Of a stretch of 64,000 nt of DNA, positions 47,124-56,042 are shown in pieces. This DNA is from Albibacillus kandeliae (GTDB taxonomy: Bacteria > Pseudomonadota > Alphaproteobacteria > Rhodobacterales > Rhodobacteraceae), in NCBI RefSeq assembly GCF_003116585.1, contig NZ_QEHM01000013.1, positions 1 through 64,000 of the forward strand. Direction: 5' to 3'. The translations under genes and the position numbers were made by a program. Positions within the stretch are counted from its first letter, which is position 1, and each line of letters starts with the position of its first letter. The notes below the pieces were generated by a model, which was not told the DNA's origin, ran no database searches, and worked only from the letters and a program-made list of their open reading frames with translations.

Positions 47124-47978
47124 ATGCTCGACAAGACACCTCTCGGCAACCTGCCGCCCGCCCCGGGCGTCGGATACAAGCCGCAGCATTTCAGCGACGT
47201 GATGCAGGACCCGGCGCCGGTGCGCTGGCTCGAGATCCACGCCGAGAACTACATGGGTGACGGGGGCCGCCCGCTGGCGCAGCTGCGCGCGCTGAGCGAG
47301 CGCTTTCCGATTTCGGTGCATGGGGTCGGCCTCTCGATCGGCGGCGACGGGCCGCTCGACCAAGACCACCTCGCGCGGCTCGCGCACCTTGTCGACTGGC
47401 TGAACCCGGCGAGCTTTTCCGAGCACCTGGCGTGGTCGACGCATGACGGCGCCTTCCTGAACGACCTTCTGCCGCTGCCCTATACCGATGCAACGCTTGC
47501 CCGCGTCGCGGCCCATATCGACGAGGTGCAGGACAGGCTGGGGCGGCGGATGCTGCTGGAAAACCCGTCGAGCTACCTCGCCTTTGCCGAAAGCACATGG
47601 TCCGAGACGGAGTTCCTTGCCGAACTGGTGCGCCGCACCGGCTGCGGCCTGTTGCTGGATGTGAACAATGTCTTTGTCTCGGCCACCAACCTCGGCTTTG
47701 CGCCACGGGACTACGTGGATGCCTTTCCGCTGGACAGCGTGGGCGAGATCCACGTGGGCGGCCATGACGAGGATGCCGACGATCATGGCGCGCCGCTGCT
47801 GATCGACAGCCACGGGCGCGCGGTGGCAGATCCGGTCTGGACCCTGCTGGAGCACACGCTGGCGCGCAGCGGGCCTCGCCCGGTGCTGGTGGAATGGGAC
47901 AACGACGTCCCCGCATGGCCTGTCCTGTGCGACGAGGCGCAGCGCGCCGCGCGGGCGCTGGCGGTTCTGCCCCGATGA
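47124..47978 (+). CDS. bufB: DUF692 multinuclear iron oxidase (bufferin maturase)
   Basis: A 284-residue TIM-barrel enzyme of the DUF692/MNIO family (relatives MbnB, TglH, ChrH). It should carry the iron cluster that modifies cysteines of the bufA product in the cytoplasm. Metal-ligand regions are visible: [10 protein letters not shown] (residues about 36-45), [11 protein letters not shown] (about 70), FSEHLAWS (about 101), LLENPSSYL (about 147), LDVNNVFVS (about 181) and EIHVGGHDE (about 207). Start ATG 47124 has GCGAGG upstream; a GTG at 47073 would add 17 residues. It overlaps the next gene by ATGA. Confidence 0.9.
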   Translation: MLDKTPLGNLPPAPGVGYKPQHFSDVMQDPAPVRWLEIHAENYMGDGGRPLAQLRALSERFPISVHGVGLSIGGDGPLDQDHLARLAHLVDWLNPASFSEHLAWSTHDGAFLNDLLPLPYTDATLARVAAHIDEVQDRLGRRMLLENPSSYLAFAESTWSETEFLAELVRRTGCGLLLDVNNVFVSATNLGFAPRDYVDAFPLDSVGEIHVGGHDEDADDHGAPLLIDSHGRAVADPVWTLLEHTLARSGPRPVLVEWDNDVPAWPVLCDEAQRAARALAVLPR

Positions 47979-48724
47979 CGGCAGAGCAGGACCGGTTTGC
48001 AGCCGCGCTGCTGAACCCGGGCGCCGCCCGCCCCGAGGGGCTGGAGGACGGGGGGCACCGCGCGGCGGGCCGCCGGTTCGACGTCTACCGCAACAATGTC
48101 ACCGTGTCGCTGATCGAGGCGCTGCAGTCGGGCTTTCCCGTGCTGACCCGCCTGCTGGGCGAGGCGAACATGGCCGAGCTGGCCCGGCTGTTCCTGCGCG
48201 CGCACCCGCCGAGTTCGCCCCGGCTGATGCTCTACGGTGAGGGTCTGCCGGAGTTCATCGCCCGGCAGGAGGCACTGGCCCACCTGCCCTACCTGCCCGA
48301 TGTCGCGCGGCTGGAGCTGGCGATCCGGCAGTCCTACCACGCGGCGGATGCAGCCCCCATCGACCCCGGCCTGCTGGCCACGATCCCGCCCGAGGAGCTG
48401 CTGGCCGCCCGCCTGCGCCTTGCGCCCGCCCTGCGCCTGCTGCGGTCGGACCACCCGGTCTGCGCCATCTGGCGGTACAACATGGAAGACGGCGCGCCGC
48501 GCCCCGAGGCCGGGGCGCAGGACGTGCTGATCACGCGACCGGAGTTCGACCCGGTGCCGCTGCCGCTCCCTCCCGGCGGTGGTGACTGGATCGCCGCCCT
48601 GGCCGAGGGGATGACGATCGGCGAGGCGCTGGACGCCGTGGCCGACCAGCCGTTCGACCCCGGCCCCAGCCTGACCCTGCTGATCCAGGGCAACGCCATC
48701 ACCGCTATCGAGAGGGAGCCCTGA
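47975..48724 (+). CDS. bufC: DUF2063 partner protein of bufferin enzyme
   Basis: A 249-residue protein with the DUF2063 N-terminal domain ([34 protein letters not shown], residues about 28-62, then [18 protein letters not shown] near 107). In bufferin and related operons this partner helps the DUF692 enzyme take the leader peptide. The C-terminal half ([12 protein letters not shown], then [11 protein letters not shown]) is the usual RRE-like part. It overlaps bufB by four bases and is followed after 3 bases by the DoxX gene, so all four genes are one operon. Confidence 0.87.
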   Translation: MTAEQDRFAAALLNPGAARPEGLEDGGHRAAGRRFDVYRNNVTVSLIEALQSGFPVLTRLLGEANMAELARLFLRAHPPSSPRLMLYGEGLPEFIARQEALAHLPYLPDVARLELAIRQSYHAADAAPIDPGLLATIPPEELLAARLRLAPALRLLRSDHPVCAIWRYNMEDGAPRPEAGAQDVLITRPEFDPVPLPLPPGGGDWIAALAEGMTIGEALDAVADQPFDPGPSLTLLIQGNAITAIEREP

Positions 48725-48727
48725 GTC

Positions 48728-49291
48728 ATGGTCGCGCTTGTCAATTTCTACCTCCGACTGGCCCATGCGGTCGAATACCGCCTCGGGCCCATCGTGATGC
48801 CGACGCTGGCGCGGCTGGTCTTTGCGGCGCTCTTTGCGCTCTATTTCTGGAACTCGGGGCTGACCAAGGTGGGCGAGGATTTCTCGGGCCTGTGGGAGCC
48901 CAGTTTCCGGACCTACGCGCAGATTTTCCCGAAGTCGGCCGAGGCCGGGGGATACGACATCGCCGCGGCGAGCCCCTTCGAGCGCGCCGCCCTGCTGGCG
49001 GGGACCTGGGCGGAAATGCTGTTGCCCGCGCTGATCGTGCTGGGGCTGTTCACCCGGATCGCGGCGCTGGGGATGGTGGTCTTCGTGATCGTCCAGACGC
49101 TGACCGACCTCTACGGCCACGGGCTGATTGCCGACGCGACCGCGCTTGGCGCGTGGTTCGACGGCGACCCGACCGCCCTGATCCTCGACCAGCGGGCGCT
49201 CTGGGTCATGTTGCTGCTGATCCCCGTGTTCCGGGGCGGCGGGCCGGTTTCGCTCGACGCGCTGATCAAGCGGCGGCTGAGGGTCTACTGA
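48728..49291 (+). CDS. DoxX-family membrane protein of bufferin operon
   Basis: A 187-residue DoxX-type protein with four transmembrane helices. The DoxX signature is RLVFAALFALYFWNSGLTKV in helix one (residues about 28-47), and helix two holds LLAGTWAEMLLPALIVLGLFTRIAALG. DoxX proteins are frequent fourth members of bufferin operons. Their role may be linked to the quinone pool or to copper or redox balance at the membrane; this is not settled. It starts 3 bases after bufC. Confidence 0.85.
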   Translation: MVALVNFYLRLAHAVEYRLGPIVMPTLARLVFAALFALYFWNSGLTKVGEDFSGLWEPSFRTYAQIFPKSAEAGGYDIAAASPFERAALLAGTWAEMLLPALIVLGLFTRIAALGMVVFVIVQTLTDLYGHGLIADATALGAWFDGDPTALILDQRALWVMLLLIPVFRGGGPVSLDALIKRRLRVY

Positions 49292-49294
49292 CCC

Positions 49295-49663
49295 TCAGAA
49301 GTGCGCCTTTTCCTCGTCCGGCTTGCCGGCGGCCACGGCAAGGATGCCCCCGAGCATGGCGAAGCCGATGGGGAACATGGTGAAGACGGTGAAACCGAAG
49401 GCGTAGTAGAACCCAGCAGCCGAGAGCAGCATCAGCGCGCCGCCCCAGAGGGCCCGTGCCCGCGCCATCGCGCCGCCCGCGATGCAGAGCATGGGAGCAA
49501 AGAACGAGGCCGCGCGGATCAGCTCGACATTGTCGACCTGCCGTGCCCAGCCCTCGATTTCGCCCCACTGTTCGATTGCGACCGTGTAGCCGTATCCGAA
49601 GAAGCCGACGATCATGCCGAAAACCCCGGCGATCAGCCCCAGAACAAGTGCCGCGTTGCGCAT
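49295..49663 (-). CDS. Four-helix integral membrane protein
   Basis: A 122-residue protein with four predicted helices: residues about 4-26, 48-66, 70-86 and 90-112. The start has AAAGGAGG before it. The helix arrangement is like small DUF4064-type proteins. It lies tail to tail with the DoxX gene, only 3 bases apart, and upstream of the Spx/ArsC-like gene in the opposite reading sense to the bufferin operon. I do not recognise a function. Confidence 0.6.
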   Translation of the reverse strand: MRNAALVLGLIAGVFGMIVGFFGYGYTVAIEQWGEIEGWARQVDNVELIRAASFFAPMLCIAGGAMARARALWGGALMLLSAAGFYYAFGFTVFTMFPIGFAMLGGILAVAAGKPDEEKAHF

Positions 49664-49702
49664 TCGAACCCTCCTTTGCGTGACCTCCAGATAGGCGCGG
49701 GA

Positions 49703-50020
49703 TCAGTCCGCGCCAAGGGCCTTGCGCACATCCGGCCCCCAGCCGAGGTACATGGTGTCACCCGACACGATCAGCGGGCGTTTCATCAGCGTGGGGTGAT
49801 CGCGCAGTAGGTCGAGGGGCGCGCGAGATTGTTCGCTGGCGTCCAATCCACGCCAGGTTGTGGAGCGGGTATTCATCAATGCTGCCCCGAATTGCTCAAA
49901 TGCTGTGCTGAGAATCAGGGGCGGTACGCCATCTGACCTCACGTCAACAAATTCGGCGTCCGGAAGGGATTTCAAGGCCTTGCGGCACGTATCGCAAGTC
50001 TTTAACCCGTAAAGTACCAT
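49703..50020 (-). CDS. ArsC/Spx-family (YffB-like) thioredoxin-fold protein
   Basis: A 105-residue protein of the ArsC/Spx superfamily. The redox motif is CDTC at residues 9-12 in LYGLKTCDTCRKAL, followed by the usual ALMNTRSTTWRGL and PTLMKRPLIVSGD blocks, with the arginine of the family in MKRPL. It is closest in layout to YffB-type reductases, whose substrate is probably a glutathione-linked thiol; arsenate reduction is possible but not shown. It has no ars neighbours. It is divergent from cspA. Confidence 0.8.
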   Translation of the reverse strand: MVLYGLKTCDTCRKALKSLPDAEFVDVRSDGVPPLILSTAFEQFGAALMNTRSTTWRGLDASEQSRAPLDLLRDHPTLMKRPLIVSGDTMYLGWGPDVRKALGAD

Positions 50021-50206
50021 TGCATCTTCGCTCCATTGATGTAAAAACCCTGACGGAAATGGGCTCTCACGCCCCTTTTTCTTGATTTTTGTTTCCGCCG
50101 TGCAATCTTGTCTGCGGTGCCTTCGGCAACCGCAAGGTTACCTGTGCGCCGACAGAAGCCCTGCACAATTGCGGTGCGGGGTGCAAGCAAAAGGGAGACA
50201 CGGGAC

Positions 50207-50413
50207 ATGCCAACCGGCACCGTGAAGTGGTTCAATACGACCAAAGGCTATGGCTTCATCGCGCCCGACGAAGGCGGCAAGGATGTGTTCGTTCATATCT
50301 CGGCTGTCGAACGCTCGGGCCTGACGGGCCTCGCGGACAACCAGAAAGTGGAATACTCATTGCAGGACGGACGGGACGGCCGACAAATGGCCGGAGATTT
50401 GAAACTCAAGTGA
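50207..50413 (+). CDS. cspA: Cold-shock protein of the CspA family
   Basis: A 68-residue single-domain nucleic-acid chaperone. The RNP1 motif reads GYGFIAP and RNP2 reads DVFVHISAV, in the normal five-strand OB-fold order beginning MPTGTVKWFNTTKGYGF. Start ATG 50207 has AAGGGAG upstream and gives a full-length Csp. The long leader after the divergent start at 50020 could hold a temperature-sensitive 5' region, as in other csp genes. A GC-rich hairpin follows at 50435-50454. Confidence 0.94.
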   Translation: MPTGTVKWFNTTKGYGFIAPDEGGKDVFVHISAVERSGLTGLADNQKVEYSLQDGRDGRQMAGDLKLK

Positions 50414-50434
50414 TTTCCCCCTCATAACCGCCAC

Positions 50435-50454
50435 GCGCCCCGCCTCCGGGGCGC
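50435..50454 (+). terminator. GC-rich stem-loop after cspA
   Basis: GCGCCCCG and CGGGGCGC pair around a four-base loop 22 bases after the cspA stop. There is no T-run after it, so its strength is uncertain. Confidence 0.5.
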
Positions 50455-50710
50455 GGGCACGGGGCCCCGCCCCGCACGACGCCCCAAGGGGCGTACCGAC
50501 AGGATTTTTCGGACAACGGGTTCGTGAACATGTTCACGATACAACCACGACCCCGACCCGATTACAATGCGCCAGCGCGCAGCGGCATGGGTTAGCGCCC
50601 TGCCCGAGCGTGATGCGTTTGCCTGAAGGGGCTTCCTCCATCCTGCGACATCCGGTCGGCAGGATGGGGTTTTCGCCCTTTGTGAACGTGTTGGCGGGGG
50701 GCTCCCGCCC

Positions 50711-51613
50711 CTATTCCAGCACGTTCTGGAACTCGCGCCATTCGCGCTTGCTCATGCCGCAGTTCTCTTCGGTGACCTCTTCGCCCGCGAGCATCCGCTT
50801 CACGCAGTCGACCATCTGGGCCGACATGGTGACCGCGCCGAGGCGGTAGTCTTCGAAGGCCTTGTAGGCGAAGGGCACCCAGTCCTTGACCATCTCGCAG
50901 ATGGCGTCGGCATAGACGCGGATCTCGTATTGCGCATGGGCATCGGCGCGCAGGCGGAGGAAGTGGAACAGGTTGTGGAGGTCCACCTTCCAGTACCACT
51001 GGGTATAGATGTTGGCGGGCAGGTTCATCCGAGCCAGTTCGCGCGCGAGGCCGAGGCCGTGGGAGTCGATCATCTCTTCGTAATGATCGTAGGCGCGGGT
51101 CGAGTCTGCCTTGAGCAGTTCCAGCACGCGGGCCGCCGCCTCACCGTCCAGCACCTCGCCCCGGCCCTGGTTGTTCACCACGGACTGCGCGGCGACGTTC
51201 TCGGGCGCGGGAATGTAGAACTCGCGGTCGAGGATCGAGTAGCGCGCCGAGTATTCGTTCACGTTGGCGGTCCGGTGGCGGATCCACTGCCGCGCCACGA
51301 AGACCGGCAGCTTGACGTGCAGTTTGACCTCGCACATTTCGAAGGGGGTCGAGTGCCAGTGGCGCATCAGGTAGCGGATCAGCCCCTCGTCGTTCTGAAC
51401 CGACTTGGTGCCCTTGCCGTAGGAGACCCGGGCCGCCTGGCAGATCGCGGCATCGTCGCCCATGTAGTCGACGACCCGGACAAAGCCGTGGTCCAGCACC
51501 GGACGGGCGGAATAGAGATGCGCTTCCATCCCCGGCGCAACGGTGCGCAGCGTGGCTTGCGGCGCGGCACGCAGGGCGTCAATGTCGGCCTGCTGTTCGG
51601 GGGTAAGCGACAT
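50711..51613 (-). CDS. thyX: Flavin-dependent thymidylate synthase
   Basis: A 300-residue ThyX making dTMP with FAD and methylenetetrahydrofolate. The ThyX signature [15 protein letters not shown] is at residues about 115-129; the FAD and substrate binding parts include [18 protein letters not shown] (about 83-100) and [19 protein letters not shown] (about 200-218). Start ATG 51613 (MSLTPEQQ) is preferred to the ATG three codons upstream. It stands alone. Its start region faces the lipoprotein of the secretion pair, with a TGTGA...TCACA stem in the gap. Confidence 0.93.
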   Translation of the reverse strand: MSLTPEQQADIDALRAAPQATLRTVAPGMEAHLYSARPVLDHGFVRVVDYMGDDAAICQAARVSYGKGTKSVQNDEGLIRYLMRHWHSTPFEMCEVKLHVKLPVFVARQWIRHRTANVNEYSARYSILDREFYIPAPENVAAQSVVNNQGRGEVLDGEAAARVLELLKADSTRAYDHYEEMIDSHGLGLARELARMNLPANIYTQWYWKVDLHNLFHFLRLRADAHAQYEIRVYADAICEMVKDWVPFAYKAFEDYRLGAVTMSAQMVDCVKRMLAGEEVTEENCGMSKREWREFQNVLE

Positions 51614-51674
51614 GGGGCACATCCTTTCAACCGGAATCTCAACCAGAATACGACCATATATTGATGATCAGCTG

Positions 51675-51702
51675 GTGTGAACCCCCATATAAGGGTCACA
51701 CT
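51675..51702. promoter_or_regulatory. TGTGA-N-TCACA inverted repeat between thyX and lipoprotein gene
   Basis: GTGTGAACCC and GGGTCACAC form an almost perfect stem (one unpaired A) around a short AT-rich loop. The TGTGA...TCACA ends look like a CRP/FNR-type site, with a wider spacer than the classical one. It lies about 100 bases before the lipoprotein start and could regulate either divergent gene. Confidence 0.35.
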
Positions 51703-51799
51703 TTAGCCACTACACAGGATTTCGCATCCTAAGCTCGTTGACTTTCCTCACCTCCCGGATGACCTTTGCGAAAAAGATTTGAACCGAAGGTTGAGGCAG

Positions 51800-52708
51800 A
51801 TGAAGCGGTTTAATCAATGTTTCGCGGCTTTGTCCGCGACGTTCTTCGTGCTTGCCGGATGCAGCGGCGGCAACCCCTTCGAAGAGACGACGGACCCCGA
51901 CGAAGAGGCGGTGATCCCTGAGTCGATCTCGTTCGATCTGGACAGCGTCACCTACAACTCCAGCGCCGACACGCTGACCGTGCGCGGCATCGGGGTCGAC
52001 AACACGCCCTACGAGGCGGTCTATACCCGGGCCGCGGACCTCGATCGCGGCGGCTACCAGGCCTATACATCGCAGTCGAGCCCGATCACCCGGCACAGCA
52101 CCGCCTACTACAAGACCGAAGGCAGTACCCGCGCCTCGGTGGTGGTGACCGGCGGCCAGTTCGAGCACTACTTCGGCGGCGCAAGATACGCCCGCTCCGG
52201 CTCGTTCGACGCGCCGAACGTGAGCGATCAGAACCGGATCATCAGCTATGGCGGCAACTACGTCGGCCTGCTGAACGTCGGAGGCGACGGCGGCGACCTC
52301 AAGACGCCGGCGGCAGGGACCGATCCTTCGGTCCTGCCGGTTCAGGCCGCGGAGGTCACCGGCAAGGTGCTCGTCAACGCCGACTTTACCCAGAACATCG
52401 TCGAAGGCACGGTCTACAACCGCGAGATCACCGACATGCCGTCGGTCGAGATGCGCGACCTCGCCCTGGCGCCCGGTGCGCTGGACCCCGACAACGGGTT
52501 TTTCTCTGGCAATGTGACCATCGACACCCAGAACAAGGGCGAATACGGCGGCGTCTTTGGCGGGGTGAACTCCTCGTCGGTGGCCGGTGGCCTTCATGTC
52601 TCGGACCACATCGACGAGTTCGACGACGAGGAAGAGTTCGGGATCTTCGTTCTGCCCAAGTGCGGCACCGACGGCGACGATGCGGTCTGTGATCAGCCGG
52701 GGACGTAA
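51800..52708 (+). CDS. Slam-dependent surface lipoprotein, TbpB-like barrel
   Basis: A 302-residue lipoprotein. The signal peptide ends in the lipobox LAGC with C21 as the lipid site, followed by an acidic linker (EETTDPDEE). The C-terminal half ends with EYGGVFGGVNSSSVAGGLHV, which matches the small beta-barrel domain found in TbpB-like and other type XI cargo. The next gene encodes a Slam protein and overlaps by 29 bases, the classical arrangement of cargo and translocator. It should be exposed on the cell surface. Ligand unknown; haem, metal or host-type proteins are known ligands of relatives. GAGG lies before ATG 51800. Confidence 0.85.
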   Translation: MKRFNQCFAALSATFFVLAGCSGGNPFEETTDPDEEAVIPESISFDLDSVTYNSSADTLTVRGIGVDNTPYEAVYTRAADLDRGGYQAYTSQSSPITRHSTAYYKTEGSTRASVVVTGGQFEHYFGGARYARSGSFDAPNVSDQNRIISYGGNYVGLLNVGGDGGDLKTPAAGTDPSVLPVQAAEVTGKVLVNADFTQNIVEGTVYNREITDMPSVEMRDLALAPGALDPDNGFFSGNVTIDTQNKGEYGGVFGGVNSSSVAGGLHVSDHIDEFDDEEEFGIFVLPKCGTDGDDAVCDQPGT

Positions 52709-54098
52709 CCGGCTCCGATCAGCTGCGCTGGCTCTCGGGCTGGCGCTCGCCGCTCTTGGCGGTGCCTCTGCCCGGGGGGACGAGGTTTCCCTCTCCCTGC
52801 CCCAGGCGCGCGATCTTGCCGGGCTGGCGCTGGACAACAACGACCCGGGCCTTGCCCTCAAGGTTGCGCGGGAGCTGATCAAGGCGGACCCGACCGACGC
52901 CTTTGCCCACTATGTGATGGCGGTGGCCTATGCCCGCCTGAACCAGCCCCGGGACGGGCGCAAGGCGGCGGCGCGCGCCTATCGCTATTCGACCAGCGAT
53001 GCCGACCGGATGCAGGTCTCGACCCTGGCTGCGCGCCTTGCCGTGGCCGAAGACCGGCCGACCATCGCCCAGCTCTGGCTGCGCCGGGCGTCGCTCTATA
53101 CCCAGAGCGATGTCGAGGACGAGCGGCTGGCGCGGGACTATCGCATCCTGCGGCAACGCAACCCGTGGTCGTTTTCGATCCGTACCGAGGTGCGCCCTTC
53201 GGACAACGTGAACAACGGGCCCGACCGGCAGTACATGGAACTGAACGGCTCGCAGCTGCCGATCTCGGGCGCGACGCGGGCGCTCTCGGGTACGGTGGGA
53301 ACGCTGGACACGTCGCTTGGCTATCGCCTCTCGGGCAGCGCGACCCACCAGACGACCCTCTCGGGGCGGCTTTACGTGCGGCGCGTGGCGCTGTCGGGCA
53401 GCGCCAAGGCGCAGGCCCCGATGGCCACCGGGTCGGATTATGGCGCAACCTATGGCGAGCTGTCGCTGCGCCATGCCTTCGTGGTCGGCCCCGAGGGCAA
53501 GGGCGATACCGCCGCCGTGTCGCTGGCGCTCGGCGACAGCTGGTACGGGGGCGATCACAGTTTCGGGCAGGCCCAGGTGACGTTCGAGCGCGAGTGGCAG
53601 TTGGGTGGCAACCGCAGCTTCGACATCACGCTGCTGGCCGCGCAGCGCTACGACGCGCCGAACCCGTCGAATGACGGGCGGACCCTTGGGTTCGGCACCA
53701 GCCTGAACCAGAAGCTCGGCAACGGCGACCGCCTGTCGCTCTCGCTCTACCTGCGTGACGTGGAGGCGGAGTTCGACAACGGGACCTACCAGTCGGCCCT
53801 CGTGCGCGCGAGCTACGGGTTTGCCCGCCAGCTTGGCCCCGCCAAGGTGACGGCGGGGCTGTCGATCGGACGGTCGGACTATCCGTTGCTCTACCTGAAC
53901 AGCGGCATCTACGGCACCTACATCGGGCCGCGCGACGACCGGTCGATCTATGGCGACCTGACCTTCTTCTTCTCCGACTACGACTATGCGGGCTTTGCCC
54001 CCACCGTGCGTCTGCGCGCGGGGCACAGCGACTCGAACATCGATATCTACTCCTCGCGCGAGGTCTCGATCTCGCTCGGGCTGCAATCGAAATTCTGA
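52680..54098 (+). CDS. Slam / DUF560 surface lipoprotein translocator (type XI secretion)
   Basis: A 472-residue outer-membrane protein. A signal peptide (SAALALGLALAALGGASA, residues about 13-30) is followed by an N-terminal TPR-like helical domain (about 32-155) and a 14-strand-type beta barrel (about 165-472) with the DUF560 ending: SDYPLLYLNSGIYGTYIGPRDDRSIYGDL and final strand REVSISLGLQSKF. The last residue is Phe, as usual for outer-membrane barrels. It would move the partner lipoprotein to the surface. Start ATG 52680 lies inside the lipoprotein gene, so the two are coupled. Confidence 0.87.
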   Translation: MRSVISRGRNRLRSAALALGLALAALGGASARGDEVSLSLPQARDLAGLALDNNDPGLALKVARELIKADPTDAFAHYVMAVAYARLNQPRDGRKAAARAYRYSTSDADRMQVSTLAARLAVAEDRPTIAQLWLRRASLYTQSDVEDERLARDYRILRQRNPWSFSIRTEVRPSDNVNNGPDRQYMELNGSQLPISGATRALSGTVGTLDTSLGYRLSGSATHQTTLSGRLYVRRVALSGSAKAQAPMATGSDYGATYGELSLRHAFVVGPEGKGDTAAVSLALGDSWYGGDHSFGQAQVTFEREWQLGGNRSFDITLLAAQRYDAPNPSNDGRTLGFGTSLNQKLGNGDRLSLSLYLRDVEAEFDNGTYQSALVRASYGFARQLGPAKVTAGLSIGRSDYPLLYLNSGIYGTYIGPRDDRSIYGDLTFFFSDYDYAGFAPTVRLRAGHSDSNIDIYSSREVSISLGLQSKF

Positions 54099-54181
54099 AC
54101 GCCCGCCCTGCCGCCGCCGTCAGCGCCCTTTTCTTCGGGGGGGAATGCGCTAGGGTCTCGGCAAATCAAAGGAGATGACCC

Positions 54182-54610
54182 ATGCCCCTCAAGTATCTGC
54201 ACACCATGGTCCGCGTGAAGGACCTCGAGAAATCCATGGCCTTCTACGAACTGCTCGGCCTGAAGGAAATCCGCCGGTATGACAGCGACGCCGGGCGCTT
54301 CTCGCTGGTGTTCATGGCGCCTCCGGGTCAGGAGGACTGCCCGGTCGAGCTGACCTACAACTGGGACGGGGACGAGGCGCTGCCGAGCGACAGCCGCCAT
54401 TTCGGCCACCTCGCCTATGAGGTCGACAACATCTACGACACCTGCCAGTTCCTGATGGACAATGGCGTGACCATCAACCGCCCGCCGCGCGATGGCCGCA
54501 TGGCCTTTGTCCGGTCGCCCGACAACGTCTCGGTCGAGCTGCTGCAGGCCGGCGAGTCGCTGCCCGCGGCCGAGCCGTGGTCCTCGATGGAAAACACCGG
54601 GCACTGGTAA
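54182..54610 (+). CDS. gloA: Lactoylglutathione lyase (glyoxalase I) family
   Basis: A 142-residue VOC-fold enzyme. The two paired beta-alpha-beta-beta-beta modules are seen: KYLHTMVRVKDLEKSMAFYELLGLKEI (residues 4-30), with the metal histidine in LHTMVRV, and HFGHLAYEVDNIYDTCQFL (about 72-90). The acids are in VELTYN and VELLQAG. This is the normal layout of glyoxalase I, which isomerises the methylglyoxal-glutathione adduct. A ribosome site GGAG precedes the ATG. The next gene starts in the stop codon (TAATG). Confidence 0.85.
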   Translation: MPLKYLHTMVRVKDLEKSMAFYELLGLKEIRRYDSDAGRFSLVFMAPPGQEDCPVELTYNWDGDEALPSDSRHFGHLAYEVDNIYDTCQFLMDNGVTINRPPRDGRMAFVRSPDNVSVELLQAGESLPAAEPWSSMENTGHW

Positions 54611-55320
54611 TGCGCGGGCTGGCCGGCGCAGCCCTTGTTCTCGCCTGTGCCGCCCCCGCCGCGGCGCAGGACTGCCGGCTGGCGCTTGCGCTGGCGATGG
54701 ACGTGTCCTCTTCGGTCGATGCCGGGGAGGATACGCTGCAACGGCAGGGGCTGGCCGCCGCCCTGATCGCCCCCGATGTCCAGAGCGCCTTCTTCGCGGT
54801 GGATCTGCCGGTCGCCCTCGCCGTCTACGAATGGAGCGGGCGGTACAACCAGACGGTGCTGCAGGACTGGGTCCTGATCGCCAGCCCTGCCGACCTGACG
54901 CTGGTGGCCCAGCGCATTCACCTCTCCGAACGCAGCCACAACGAGTTCCCGACCGCGATGGGCCATGCCCTTGGCTATGGTGCGGGTTTGCTGGGGCGTG
55001 CGCCCGACTGCCTGTTCCGGACGCTCGATGTCGCCGGGGACGGCGAGAACAACGAGGGCTTCGGCCCGGAACAGGCCTATCGCGAGTTTCCCTTTGCCGA
55101 CGTGGTGGTGAACGGGCTGGTGATCAACTCGGCCGATTTCGAGGGCGAGATCGAGCTGATCGAGTACTATCGCACCGAGGTCTTGCACGGGGCCGGCGCC
55201 TTTCTCGAGATCGCGCAGGGGTTCGAGGACTACGAACGCGCCATGCGCCGCAAGCTGGAGCGTGAGCTGAGGCCGCGCGCGGTGGGGGCGCTGCCGGTGG
55301 ACGCGCCGGGGCCGGGATAG
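54610..55320 (+). CDS. DUF1194 vWA-like secreted protein, copy 1
   Basis: A 236-residue exported protein with a von Willebrand factor A-like fold. The signal peptide is MRGLAGAALVLACAAPAAAQ; the MIDAS motif is DVSSS in ALAMDVSSSVDAGED (about residue 31). The family segments EWSGRYNQTVL and DVAGDGENNEGF follow. ATG 54610 overlaps the gloA stop by one base. The neighbouring gene encodes a paralogue with the same layout, pointing to tandem duplication. Role unknown; metal-dependent adhesion in the periplasm is typical of this fold. Confidence 0.82.
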   Translation: MRGLAGAALVLACAAPAAAQDCRLALALAMDVSSSVDAGEDTLQRQGLAAALIAPDVQSAFFAVDLPVALAVYEWSGRYNQTVLQDWVLIASPADLTLVAQRIHLSERSHNEFPTAMGHALGYGAGLLGRAPDCLFRTLDVAGDGENNEGFGPEQAYREFPFADVVVNGLVINSADFEGEIELIEYYRTEVLHGAGAFLEIAQGFEDYERAMRRKLERELRPRAVGALPVDAPGPG

Positions 55321-55324
55321 GTTG

Positions 55325-56038
55325 ATGCGCCGACTGTTCTATGTCGCTGCGGCGCTGCTCGCGCTGATGGGTCCCGCCCATGCCGGATGCCGGCAGGCGC
55401 TGGCGCTCGGGCTGGATGTCTCGGGGTCGGTGGACGACCGGGAGTATGCGCTGCAACTGCAGGGGCTGGCGCGGGCGCTGACCGATCCCGACGTGGTCAC
55501 CGCGCTGCTGTCCACGCCTGAGACGTCGGTCGAGATTGCCGTTTTCGAGTGGAGCGGCCCGGATTACCAGCGGCTGCTGGCCGACTGGCGCGCAATCGAC
55601 AGCCGCGCAGCACTGGACGATCTGGCCAACCGTCTGGCCAGCGTGGCGCGGCGCCCTGCCCCGCCCGAAACGGCGATCGGCTCGGCCATGCTGCACGGGG
55701 CCGCCCTGCTGGATCAGCGCGCGCATTGCTGGAAGCGCACGCTGGACCTTTCGGGAGATGGCAAGAACAACTCCGGGCCGCGACCGAACGATGCCCGCGA
55801 CGCGCTGGTCGGGGTCTCTCCTACCGTGAACGGGCTGGTGATCGGGTCGGAACCGCGCCATGCGGGCGACACCCGCGAGGAAGCGCTGGGAGAGCTCTCG
55901 GCCTATTTCCGGGCCTACGTGATCCGGGGGGACGACGCCTTTGTCGAAACCGCACTGGGGTTCGAGGATTACGAGGCGGCGATGGTCCGCAAGCTGAAGC
56001 GCGAACTGGAGGTCATGGCCGTCTCCTCCCTGCGCTGA
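55325..56038 (+). CDS. DUF1194 vWA-like secreted protein, copy 2
   Basis: A 237-residue paralogue of the preceding gene, four bases downstream. Signal peptide MRRLFYVAAALLALMGPAHA-like; MIDAS motif DVSGS in ALGLDVSGSVDDREY, and again EWSGPDYQRLL and DLSGDGKNNSGP. The two share about the same length and segment order, but identity looks moderate, so the duplication is not recent. ATG 55325 is used; a TTG one codon upstream is possible. It faces the ldtR-type gene tail to tail. Confidence 0.82.
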   Translation: MRRLFYVAAALLALMGPAHAGCRQALALGLDVSGSVDDREYALQLQGLARALTDPDVVTALLSTPETSVEIAVFEWSGPDYQRLLADWRAIDSRAALDDLANRLASVARRPAPPETAIGSAMLHGAALLDQRAHCWKRTLDLSGDGKNNSGPRPNDARDALVGVSPTVNGLVIGSEPRHAGDTREEALGELSAYFRAYVIRGDDAFVETALGFEDYEAAMVRKLKRELEVMAVSSLR

Positions 56039-56042
56039 AACG

